A model generated the notes under the pieces. It had not been told where the DNA came from and searched no databases. It was given only the letters and a program-made list of their open reading frames with translations. The position numbers and the translations under genes are program-made. From Norana najaformis (lineage: Eukaryota > Annelida > Clitellata > Crassiclitellata > Hormogastridae): a DNA stretch of 64,000 bases. Shown one piece after another: positions 23,472 to 34,373 of this stretch. Every line of letters starts with the position of its first letter. Positions within the stretch are counted from its first letter, which is position 1. Location of the stretch: assembly GCA_964023275.1 (NCBI GenBank), contig OZ029914.1, forward strand, positions 17,072,049-17,136,048, in the 5' to 3' direction.

Positions 23472-26400
23472 ATGGCAAGTGTTGCAGACACAGTTCAAGT
23501 GCTACTCATGCTGATACAAGTTCAATATGGTTAGTGTTTTAGAATCAGAGCCAGTGTTTGCCATATCATCATCACCAGGTCACAAAAATTAAATTCTTTA
23601 TTTCTGGAAGATATTCGATTAATGGATTAATACTCTACTTCTTCTGTCAATGAACAGTTCTTTAAACAATTCGATAGTTTTCTTTTACGGAATCACTTTC
23701 GCAGTACAAACAGCTACTGCTTAATATGCACTAGTCTTATAAGTCACTAATTCCAGCGTAACAAAACTTGCTATATGTGTTGTTAGTTTTAATTACCGTG
23801 ATTGAACAGTTTAAAAATTGCTGCAACATTGTAATCATTTTCGATCTTAGCAAAATCTGAAATTCGTGTGCCGCCTCGTGACACTGAAGCCGTGGTTGGT
23901 CAGCAGACGTTCCTGAACTGTTCAACGTCAATCCACAACAAAGGAATTCTGTGGTATCATTATCCTGTTGGAGCTCATGAGTCGAATTACATCTACCTTA
24001 TGGGACAGCTTCAACCACCTTACAAAAACAGATTCCAAATGCAAAGACACACTGGAACAGGAGAATTCAATTTGGTGATTCGACCGGTGGAAAGGGGTGA
24101 CGCAGGAAGATATATATGCCAAGACGAAGGAGAACAAGGGCAACACAAGGTCGCGGAATTAATAGTTTTAGGTTAGCTGCATCTGTTCTTGCAATAGACT
24201 GATATTAAGAAACAAGCGACATCTGTGGCGTAGCAAGGGCCGATTTAGAAAACAGTATGTCGTTTGCTCGTTCCATCCTAGGAGTTAAGAATGAGTGAAC
24301 AAACATTGTTTTCAAAAGCTCTTTCCAAAAACTATTTTCTAATCTCTAATACATTATTCTGGGTATTATCTTTTGAAACAACAAGCACTCTTTTTTAATT
24401 TTTATTTTTAATACTAACTCATAATTTATAAAAGCAGAATTTATTTGCATTTATAATAATGAATAGTTTTATTTTGAAAGACGGTGCCAATCGGTGGTGA
24501 AAGATTCACCAAGGCACAAAAAGAGTTGAAAGTAAATACTTTACAAATTCCATGAAGTTTCAAAACTCTTTATATGGATGTATACATTTCTAGTTGACAA
24601 TTGTTTATTTTGCTGTGTTTAGATGCCAATCCAATCTGTATAACAAACATGAAAGAAGACGGAGTCATTGGAAACAACAGCTGCGGTGTTAGGCCAGAAG
24701 AACTTCAGTTGTCGTGTAGCATAAAATACCATGGAAATATTCGACCCATCGTTGAATGGAGGAAGATAGGAGAAGATGACACGATAAGTGAAGGCATCCA
24801 CCAAGAAAGCTCCGCGAGCCACTTAAATTCATTTCTCACGATACCAGGCGACCACATCCAAGACGGTTCTTCCTTCTCCTGCCAGACAATGAGATCTTCC
24901 ACTGAGCAACACAGATGCGTTTCTGATATTGTTAAAATAATATGTAAGTTGGAAATCTAATCTAATGACTTCAAAAGTGCCGAAGTCATAAATGCACAAT
25001 GCATTAATCGATACCGTAGTCAAAATTCGTTATCTTTTTAAGACGCTACGTCACAATCCGATGCGTTAAAGAAAACAGAACTCAGGCTAATTTGAGTAAG
25101 CAAGTTTAAACAGACGAATCTTAAGTGTAGACGTGAATGACAATAAAGAACCAACAGAACACACAGAACTGGGCAGTGAATTTCAAAGCTTTGGACAAGA
25201 CAACGAGAACACCTGAGAGTTCACACTCTCCTTGGGTGATGTAAAGGACTTAAAAGCATCCGCTGATTAATGCAATATTAAATAGCATGAGGGGTTAGTA
25301 AGAAAAAGAATCAGGTCTTCCTTTTAAAGTTTAAATAACATAGATTAACAAATATACGTCTTTGCTTTACGAATTCTTTTTCTTTTCATTTTCAGATGTG
25401 TTTAACACCTTTACGATTACAATGGCAGTCGTGGGTGAAAAGACTACATGTTTGGCGAATAGTAGTCAGCCATGTCTTTATAAATGGATGTGGTCTCAGG
25501 GTGTTAAAGAAGAAATCGCTTCAAGTGATGCCACGATAATGTTTGCAAAGCCAGGTTCATATATTTGTGAAGCTGAGTGCAAGATAAGGAAGAGGACGTG
25601 TTCAGTTGTAGCCAGACTGGCTCAAGTGTCTTCTGTAGCTCAGACTTCTGGTAAGTTCATGTCTTAGTACCGCTGCCAATAAGTTTCAATACCGGAATAA
25701 TCGGTTTTACGTTCTGGCTATTCTTACTAGCTTTCAAAATTTTGACTACAGACGCATACCAGGAACGTGCAGTCGATCATCTGAGTACCACACGATGATA
25801 GTCACTTCAATGACGGGTTTCGGCCAGATATTGGATCTATCCTCGTGTCCAAAATCGTTCTTCTGAGTATAGGTAGTCCTTTAACCCGCAAATGAAGTTC
25901 TAAATTTTCCAAATCAAATTGCCCTCATACATTCTGCTTCCATACTCCTGCATAAAATCAATTACTCTACCGGACTTGATTATGCGAGCAATAATACAAG
26001 CATCATACGTATGATATTAATATTTTAAGCCTGGGGTGTAGTGTATTACTGGTCAGAGAAACTTGAACGGCAGTTAAACAGTTTACAAATTTCGAAATTT
26101 GTAAGTCCTATGACAAACACTACGAGATTGGTAGTCAATCGAACATAAGATAGAACTGTCTTGCAATCGATCTGTCGACGTAAATTGGCCTTTGGGATTG
26201 ATTGTTTGGAAGGATGATAGCGGAGTGCTAGCGTCTTCGCCAGCGTTTTAGGTTCAAGGATTGTGATCAATCAAAGCATAAGAATGAGATAAATAGCAAC
26301 AATGGCCCAATTATGGATACATCAAGGTGAATTTTGTAGACGGAAGAAAGTCAGTTACGTGTGTCACAGTAGTACATTGTGTTACGTGGTAGAGAAGTTC

Positions 26401-29400
26401 GAAAACCCGTCACTTCTGGCCCTTGAGAAGGTTAGACGGTTAGAAATAGGTGAAAACGTATAATTGTTGTTATTGACCAAGGCCAAGAAATTGGTGTTGG
26501 AATGACAAGGCCAATATCTAGTGTTTGATAAAGTGGAAGAGTGTTAGTATAGTGCTGAGAGGCCAGACGGAGAAAAAAGACCTAGATAAGAAGCGGGGGT
26601 ATATAGGTAACAATATCCAGAGCTGAGGAGTAGATAGTTGTTTCGGTGATAACTGTTGTTAAGTGTGGAATGAGGATAAGAAAGGGTATGTGCTAGATCT
26701 TTAAAATAATGTAACACACATAGATGTGAGTTTTAACTCAGATCTTGATGAAGGGCTGAAGCAAGAGTTGATAATGCTGTTGGAAGAGTATAAGAAAACA
26801 TTTTCGAATGTCCCAGAAAAACCGGTTCGGTGGAACATGAGATAAAAGTGATTAAGGAGGAACCGCTGTGGTCAAAGGCATATCTGAAGTAGTCTTACAG
26901 TGTACAACGAGACATCAATACAGAGGACGAGATCATGCTAAAATGCCATCATAAAAGAATCAGAGTGTGCTGCGCCTTAGGTAGTGATCAAGAAATCCAA
27001 TGGTTTGGACGTTGTTTTTTAAACTAGAAGGTGATGTGCTTAATTAGCCAATTGGAAGCCATCTGTACAACAAATATGAGTTTTGCAAAGTATATTCGCC
27101 AATTACAATGTCGAATAAATCATAGAACCCATCCAACCTTTGTTCGTGAATGGCCTTTTTTGATTTCAATGATACATTTGGAGTTTTACACAGATAATAA
27201 GCATAATAAGTAATAATCTATGACTGGTTGTCTGAACTTGTAGAATTACTGCCTTCTACTGCATCCTATATCCGGCCGATCCTAATTGTGGTAACATCAG
27301 TACTGACCGCTTTTGTGACAGGTTTCGTGATGTATGTTGTAATAAATCGGCGATTTAATCCAAGTCATTTCGCAGGTGAGTTTACCTATAATGACTAATT
27401 TATAAAATAATGTTACAAAATACACTATGAACTTTTATCCTGATTTAATACAAAGGACACATGGATAAGCAGCAAAAATTAATGCCAAAGCATTTCTTAA
27501 CTTGGTGATGCATGTTTACTTGACGGAACAGAATAGACTAGTTCACTGGTAATAATAGCATGTTGCATAAGAATCAAACATTTCTTTCTTTCTTAAGGGT
27601 CCATTGAAGAAAAACAGCAACTGCTTCCTCGTTTAGGTAAGTTTAACCAACAATTTTCATTAATATCACTGCCATCATCATTATCGGCATATTTGTGTTA
27701 TTCAACACCTATCCTTTACACAAAAGTAAGCGCTATTCTCGTCATCATCACCTCACCCTATCCTTTACTACTATGTAAGCAGTGAATGTAAGTTTAATTA
27801 CAGGCTACCACGGTATTGCAGCTTAGTGTTAACGGCCACCTGGATTAAGCACAGAGAACAATTTATACCCTCAGTAAATCCGTATCAGAAAATTCCAATG
27901 ATTTTAAGTTTAATACATCTGATTAAATTGTCAAGATCTCGGCCTATAAAAGTACGTACCTATGTATGTATGCATGAATGCATATATGTAAGAATGTGTG
28001 CATGCATCGTGATTATAATCGATATTTCTACAGCGCCCAACGAACCAGTTTATTCACAGGCGTTCAGACAAAACAAAATCAGTAGGCAAGAAAGGTTCGG
28101 TTCCAGGTCAAGATCCAGGCAGGCAGGCAGTCAGACGGCTACGGTGGCTGGTGTTCGGAATTGAATCTGCAGGGTGGATAAGGGAAAGAAGAGGAATCAG
28201 AATAGGATCTGCAGAATAGGAATGCTTTCAGTTTTGAGTGGAAGACCTGCACAGAGATTGCAAGGGATGAAATGATGCATGCATAATTGCATATATGCAT
28301 GCATGCATGTATGTTTGTATGTATGTATGTATGTACTGTATGTATGCATGCATGTATGTATGTATGCATGTATGTATGTACTGTATGTATGCATGTATGT
28401 ATGTATGTATGTATATTTGTATACATAGTATTCCCATAGCACCAGTTTATGAAAATAACCATCCATAAAAATTTTTCAAGGAAAATTTGAGGACCTATAC
28501 CATGCTGGGTGGACATTTACAATATAATTTTAAAGATAGCATAATATTTAAATACCAACCCATGTTTATCGGGTAAACAACAAATATTAATATATGAAAC
28601 TTCGAAGTTAATGGGAATAAACAATAAACTACACAAGACAGAAACAAAATTTACGCGATTTTACTTTACAAACCTTAAGGCTGAGGCTGAGGCTGATGAC
28701 CAGAATGAGCGATTTTGAATGAATATGATTTTAATTATTTTTTTGTCATTGATTTCATTGCCGTACCGTTAGCATTCATTCTTAGAGCGACAACTGCTAG
28801 GCACCATAAAGAAATAGCTGACTGACAATCATATTACAGGACAATAATGGTGAAAAAAGGAAATTAAATTTTTACGATTGGCTGTGAAGTGATTGAATTT
28901 GATTAGTATATATATATATATATAGGTTTAAATTTAAACCTATAAATAGATATTGCATATTGATCAACCGATTTGATGCACATTGCCAAAGGAAAACCCA
29001 TGTCACATTGAAAATATAATGGAGATATTTGCAGCAGATACACGAGAATAGTTTATAAAATAGGTTTTTGTTCATTGAAATTTACTCGGTGTTGTTTTTA
29101 TTCACAGAAATCTACGGATTAACCATGTTAGAAGATGAATTGTACATTTCTCGAATTCACAGCGCAGACATAGAAGTTTATGACGCCATAAAGTTTACGT
29201 TTAAAACACAATGGAGAGTTCTGGATTTGCTAAATCCAATAGATCTAGTTTGTTTTGGCAACCATCTTTGTTTGTTAGATTTTAAAGATTTAGGACAAGA
29301 TTGCGAAATCTTCATGGTAACTGCTTCTGGTGAATTAGTGAATAAGTGGTCAACGGGAAACAATTGGGGCAGTTTGTCCGTCACAAATGATCCACATGTC

Positions 29401-29952
29401 ATTTTAATAGTCTACCCGACTAGCAAGTTGATGGAATATTCCTCAGATGGACAATTATTGCGCCAAATTGATCTAACAGGTGCAGGTATACTAACTCCAG
29501 GGCATGCCATAAAACTGACCAACGGCGAATATGTAGTCTGTAACGGCAGATTTGGCCTTCCATATCACCAAGTATGTATTGTGAAACTCAATGATGAAGA
29601 TAATGAAAGTGTAATTGATATTAGTAAAGAAAATGTAGCAAAAACCTTTGGTCGAGAAAGAGGCTCGTCGTCTATGGAACTGGATGGGCCAGTACGTTTA
29701 GACGTTGGCGCTAATTGTTCCATTTATGTAGCGGACCACAACAACGGCCGCGTTTTGGTGTTAGATTCTGATCTGAATCTAGTAAAGGAACTTGTTTCAG
29801 CTAAGAAGCATAACCTTGGTCGTCCGCGCAGACTGTGTCTCGACGAGGCCAAAGACAGACTACTTGTGAGTGACACTTTTCGAGTCTTAGTCTGTCAGTT
29901 AAGCGAGAATCACATCCAATGGTTTGATATTAACCCAGAAGAAAAAAATTAA
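23472..29952 (+). CDS. Receptor 2: three-Ig transmembrane receptor with intracellular NHL propeller
   Basis: Seven exons give 656 residues: 23472–23529 (signal peptide), 23851–24171 (Ig1), 24623–24943 (Ig2), 25396–25650 (Ig3), 27244–27375 (TM), 27598–27636 (linker) and 29108–29952 (NHL, stop TAA). Every junction is phase 1. The signal peptide contains VQVLLMLIQVQ. Ig1 is V-type with FLNCS, ILWY and DAGRYICQ. Ig2 has LQLSC, VEWRK and SFSCQ. Ig3 has TTCLA, YKWMW and GSYICEAEC plus an extra Cys pair. The TM is about residues 329–351, followed by INRR, a stop-transfer cluster, so the NHL part is cytoplasmic. The 13-residue linker holds EKQQLL, an acidic dileucine endocytosis motif. AATAAA occurs near 30395. 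Introns contain a TTAGA-tailed element, a Ty3/gypsy relic and a GATTAC-tailed LINE. The joining is inferred from splice sites and phase; no transcript is available here. Confidence 0.85.
24955..25040 (-). mobile_element. TTAGA-tailed element inserted beside the Ig2 donor of receptor 2
   Basis: AATCTAATCTAATGACTTC and GCACAATGCATTAATCGA are the family tail read backwards. It lies about a dozen bases after the exon end. The homologous intron of receptor 3 lacks it, so it arrived after the duplication or was lost there. The left and right element limits are approximate. Confidence 0.6.
26720..27025 (+). mobile_element. Degenerate Ty3/gypsy pol fragment in receptor 2 intron 4
   Basis: A broken frame reads as the region preceding and entering a Ty3/gypsy reverse transcriptase: LLEEYKKTFSNVPEK, then VEHEIKVIKEEPL, then a VVIKKSNG-like block at 26980–27010. 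It contains stops and frameshifts and no LTR was found. The sequence from 26276 probably belongs to the same relic. Non-functional. Confidence 0.65.
28011..28275 (-). mobile_element. LINE 3' end, GATTAC-tailed family (copy 6), receptor 2 intron 6
   Basis: GATTATAATCGATATTTC, CTACAGCGCCCAACGAAC, CAAAACAAAATCAGTAGGC and GGAAGACCTGCACAGAG show a reversed copy reaching further 5' into the coding end than the other short copies. Confidence 0.7.
28295..28420. repeat. ATGT/ATGC microsatellite
   Basis: Imperfect tetranucleotide array directly beside the LINE copy. Tyr/His/Thr-rich open frames on the minus strand here are artefacts. Confidence 0.92.
28905..28944. repeat. (TA)n run joined to a perfect 24-bp palindrome
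   Basis: A TATATA tract is followed at 28921–28944 by TATAGGTTTAAA and its exact reverse complement. Confidence 0.85.
29108..29952 (+). CDS. NHL-type beta-propeller exon of receptor 2
   Basis: One exon encodes residues 376–656. Repeats of the NHL type are visible: VRLDVGANCSIYVADHNNGR followed by VLVLDSDLNLVKEL is a near-consensus NHL blade, and PRRLCLDEAKDRLLVSD, AIKLTNGEYVVCNGR and VILIVYPTSKLMEYSSDG are others, with perhaps five or six blades in all. NHL propellers are known from TRIM-NHL proteins, where they bind RNA or protein. Here the domain follows a TM segment instead of a RING/B-box module. The acceptor is TTTATTCACAG. Confidence 0.85.
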
Positions 29953-30470
29953 CATCGGTTTTACACCAGTTGAGTAAAACTGAGAAATGTGGACCAGGTT
30001 ATATTTCTTTTGCAAATTATGAAACAAATTTAAGTACAGCAGACTTCGGTTGTCGTGTATATTTTAAATATGTCCCTTACGATTCGAACTGCTATATTGA
30101 AACTCTGGATCATTATAGAACGAGATATGTATCAATTAGGTCTATGTTATATGGTAATCTCAAATATGTTATATGGTAATTTCGCGTAATTACTTTTAAT
30201 GCCTATTTACATGATTTTATGGCAACTTCATTCTAAATTTTATTTAGCATGAGACCCCATTTAAACTAATCTCGTCTAAAATATTTGCGTTAGTTCTTTC
30301 TTGCTATCAACAACCCTGAATTATGACTTGATTATTATGGACTAATATGTATGCTGTCAGTTGTGATGTGTTTGCCTATTGAACTGTTTCAGCAATAAAC
30401 ATTTTGATCATCACAGTTTTTGCAGTGCACTTCTATGCTTTATTTCATTCATATAATGCTGTATTGCATA

Positions 30471-30612
30471 AACTTCGTCGGCCGCATAGATTGTATCTCG
30501 ACGAGGCCAGAGATAGAGACTTCTTGTGAGCTACTACTTTGGAGTCGTTGTCTGCCAGTTAATTAAACGAGAATCGCAGGCAATTGTTTGATATTAACCC
30601 AGCAAATTAGGT
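30471..30612 (+). pseudogene. NHL 3'-end remnant downstream of receptor 2
   Basis: CGGCCGCATAGATTGTATC, CTCGACGAGGCCAGAGATAG and TTTGATATTAACCCAGC match the last 45 or so codons of the NHL exons (PRRLCLDE..., ...FDINPE), with frameshifts. The following 150 bases match the 3' UTR of receptor 3. It is debris of another NHL exon. The stretch between the receptor 2 stop and this remnant has no counterpart at the end of receptor 3. Confidence 0.8.
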
Positions 30613-32899
30613 TCACTTTCACGTAGTTCACATAAACTGAGAATAAGGACCGCAAAATGCACGAGTATATGATTAACTACTGGCCAAAGAGACACTTTTA
30701 AATTGTAAACATAGATTATTTGGCTTATTTTATTATATTTAAATCTTGACAAGTCATGGAAATCTTATGTAAGTCTATTGTATATTAGATTAATGTAATG
30801 CTACTCATCGGCCTACGCATATACATATAAAATTATGAAACCAGTTTCGTTGTACAAATTATAACATAATTTGGCATGCATCAAACTCTTACAATAAACA
30901 TTTACAATAAACATTTGCAATTACAATAAACATTGCATTAAACTGTGGTCCTTTATGAGATAAATTGTCGTATTAAGACTTTTGGAATACTAAACCTCGC
31001 ATGTGAACCGCTGCGGCCCAGTCCAGAAGCTTTGCCTATGTTGGTTCCACTTGCTGGAATGGTAACCATCGAGAATTGCCACTTGAGCTCCTTTTTCTCC
31101 CCCTCTCAGTGTTCCGCAGGCGCCTGAAGACTCTATTTTTTCACAGTGATTTTACTTTTTCGGGTCGGAAACACCTCTACAAGATTTGTATCAACTGTAT
31201 TATAGAAGCCATTAAATTCGCAGGGAAGTTCTGCTTCTGATACGTTCTGTCTATAATTGGTAGTATCTATTGTACTCGTATATAGATTACTAGTGTCTGG
31301 CAAATTTGTAATGAACTGTATTTTGGAAATGATACCTCGTTAAACAAATACCGTCTTAAATGTTTGCTGTTATGCTTCCTTTATCATCTGCAACCTATCG
31401 TATTGTATGGTATTTCATATTTGTGCTATGTTCTAAACCTTTCACGCCTAAGGTTTGCAACTACATTCGGCAAATTAAACGCAGAATGAAAGCTAGATTT
31501 CAAGTATGCGTCCCAGAGTTACGCTGTGTAAATGCATATCAAGTCTAAAGTCTTAACCTGGTGACTCTTTGCGTTCAGTTTTTCGTCGAATTTTCTCAGA
31601 TTTGAAATAAATTTACAATAATTATTATTGATGTTTACATATTCGAATTACAAATAACATCTTAAGTTTATATGATCGTTAATTACTTTATTAGAATCAT
31701 ATGAGCTAGGCATTTAGCCTAAATCTATGCATAGATGTAGCCCATAACAGTAGTAATTTTCTGATTAATTTTGACTTACAAAATGCTTATACAGTTTCGA
31801 ATATATGCAAGTTTATATTATTAGTTTAAATGTTATACGCACTTAAGGTATTATTTTGTTTTAAAAATCAGTTTTATAGCTATTAAATTCGAACTTTTTA
31901 TTATGTTACAACACTGATTACTGTAAAAAGCACACCTTTCAGAAAGGAAGATAGGGAAGGCCACGCAGCTAAGCCCCGGCCCAAGCTGAACGGAGCCCAT
32001 AGCCTCCGAAGTGATTTTGCAAAAACACAGGTCACATTTTAACGCTGAAATATGGTTCAATGAGAGTGTGACAAAGATACGAAGAAGATCCTTGAAATAA
32101 CGAAAGCCAACAATTAATGTCAAACTATGCCGATGGCTTGAAAAGCCCTCGGAAATGGCTGGCACATGAAAGTAGACTTAGGTCGACAAATGTCCAAATG
32201 ATTAGCAATTACAGCAAACTGACTAAAAGTTTGTCGATACTTTTTGCGGCATGAGCCGACATAAAAGTTGTAATGACCAAAAAATGGGTTGTCAATTTTT
32301 CGTCGCGTTATTAAGTACGGCCTGTAAACTCACAGATAGAGCCGAAAGTAGTTGGGGCCTCTTCGAAATGCCCTACCGCACTGTTCAGCTTTGTGAAAGA
32401 AAGCGCCGCCAGCGGTTTTATGATATTTACCACGTCCTGCTGTTTAATTTTACTCTTATAAAAGTTATATAGTTGTTGCATTGGAGAGTAAAATTTACTG
32501 CTACGTTTTGATCTAACTCGAACTTTGTGTTTTTCAAGTGTTTGCCAGATTTACAGGGATACTGATAGCTGCCACTTCAAATGAACTTTGCACAAGTGGC
32601 TGTTTCTCTTGCCTCTGTAAAACCTAGGCTTTATTTGATAATGAACAGAATCAATGTTTTAAGCAACTTTGAGTAAGCGAACTACATTTATTTTCATAAA
32701 GGTAATTACGCGTACGTATTTTTGAATTGTCACTTCTTAATTTTAGTGAATTTTGGGTCTCTTAGGCCTATATTGTAGCTATCGGTTTCACTTCATTAGA
32801 TTTATATTCGGCAGTTAAGTTTCAACATGTTTTTCAATATGGATTTGGCATACATGTATACGGTTTCATCGAATCAAGCTAGCCGACGTGGCGTATACT

Positions 32900-33230
32900 A
32901 AATCTAATCTAATCTAATCTCATAATCTAATTTAAAGACTTCAATGTTATAATGTCCAATGCATCAGCCGCTTCGAGTGAAAATCGCAATCAAAATCATA
33001 AGCCGCTGAAATGGCCAAATGGAATTCCGATAGGTCAGAGAAACCAGAAGTCAGGTTATGATGTGCACACTGCCAAAGACTGCAAGGGCTCCGAAGGAAA
33101 CGGGTCTGCCTCTAGTCGCTTTCTGACGATGCGGTAAAGAAGGTCTTTAAATAAAATTAAAGTTTGAAATTGACCAATAATTTGATGCCATGGGCATTAT
33201 GATAACAATGATTATGATTAGATTAGAATG
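32900..33230. mobile_element. Two TTAGA-tailed fragments, tails facing outwards
   Basis: Starts with a reversed tail (AATCTAATCTAATCTAATCTC) and ends with a forward tail (GATTATGATTAGATTAGA). CATCAGCCGCTTCGAGTG and TTTGATGCCATGGGCATTATG are the corresponding inner blocks. Confidence 0.55.
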
Positions 33231-33344
33231 TCAATACCATAGTGGCTCAAGAGTCAGGATTTTGCCTAATAGCGTCATTTGCCTCTAGGAGTACAAAGAT
33301 TTAAATTAACAGAAAATTGGGCTTTTGAGATAAAATGACGTACA

Positions 33345-33550
33345 ACACTATTCTATGTTATAATATACTATAATATAATACTATGCTACACTATCGTATA
33401 GTATACTATACTACTGTATATCATACTACATTGCACTAAACTGAACTATACTACACTACACTATCCTATATCATACCATACTACACTACGCTATGCTACA
33501 CTACGCCCTACTATACTATTCCATACTATACCATGCTATACTATACAATA
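33345..33550. repeat. ACTAT pentanucleotide array upstream of receptor 3 (first)
   Basis: Imperfect ACTAT/ACTAC repeats homologous in position to 22540–22760. Confidence 0.9.
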
Positions 33551-33589
33551 CTCTCTTCTGTTGAGGTGTCACAAAGCAGATTTGTCAAA

Positions 33590-34085
33590 ATTGCAAAGGG
33601 TTCAGAACTCACTGGCTACGGCTATTACAGATACTTTTAAATATGACCTAATCACCCGAGTCCTCAAATCATTGCGTTGACTCCCTGTTGAGCAGAGAGG
33701 TAATTTCAAAACTGGTTAATTGCCTGCAAGACAATGCATTCAGGTCAACTGCAGTACCTTCAAATTATGTTTACTTCTCAGACCTATCGTCGCTTTACTA
33801 CGTCTTTTGCCACACTTTGAGTGAACACTGCACTTGGCAGCAGTTTTTTCTCTTGAGGACTCACGTTTCTAAAATGCACTTCCATAATCCATTCGCTGTG
33901 CTGTAACTTTCCATTCTCAATTTAATAGGACGTTTTTGTCTTAATGTGGTTATCGTTTCTCGGCAGTTTTTCTGTCTTATATGACTGACCCTTGAAAATG
34001 ACAGGATTGCAACAATGTTTTGGAGTGCCATATCAAGTCTATTGCCTAGTGTATTATTATATTGACGCTACTGAAGTTCAAAGAT
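33590..34085 (+). mobile_element. LINE 3' fragment, TTAGA-tailed family, duplicate of 22790–23285
   Basis: Same broken reverse-transcriptase C-terminus and 3' end as the copy upstream of receptor 2, with an eroded tail. Confidence 0.7.
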
Positions 34086-34099
34086 TATATTACTTTACG

Positions 34100-34225
34100 A
34101 TAACTATACTATGCTACACTATTCTAAACTATACTATACTACACTATACTATACTATACTATACTATACTATACTATGCTATACTATACTATATTATACT
34201 ATACTATACTATACTATTCTATAAT
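34100..34225. repeat. ACTAT pentanucleotide array upstream of receptor 3 (second)
   Basis: Near-pure (ACTAT)n, more homogeneous than the other arrays, ending about 150 bases before the receptor 3 start codon. Confidence 0.92.
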
Positions 34226-34373
34226 GTATTGTTGATGGTTTATAGAACAATCTGCTAAATTACAATAAATAATGGCACGTTATGCTGCATTGCATGCACA
34301 CTACTAAAATCCTATCATTAGCCTGAACTAACTAAATGAAATTTATTTATAGCTACAGAATAATAAAACCAGC

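Larger units (their letters stand above)
30613..34373. other. Spacer between receptors 2 and 3, including duplication junction
   Basis: 30.6–31.9 kb matches the 3' flank of receptor 3 (43.46–44.57 kb) in patches, for example TGTTTGCTGTTATGCTTCC versus TGTTTAATGTCATGCTCCC. At about 31.94 kb it passes directly into sequence matching 20.64 kb, so the tandem units abut there. It holds TTAGA-tailed elements and ACTAT arrays and no supported gene. Confidence 0.65.

Noticed and set aside
28139..28516. Tyr/Ile/His/Thr repeat proteins on the minus strand
   Set aside because: Produced by the ATGT/ATGC microsatellite; no splice context or homology.
29970..30179. Small gene after receptor 2
   Set aside because: 69 codons with no domain, located in 3' UTR-like AT-rich sequence.
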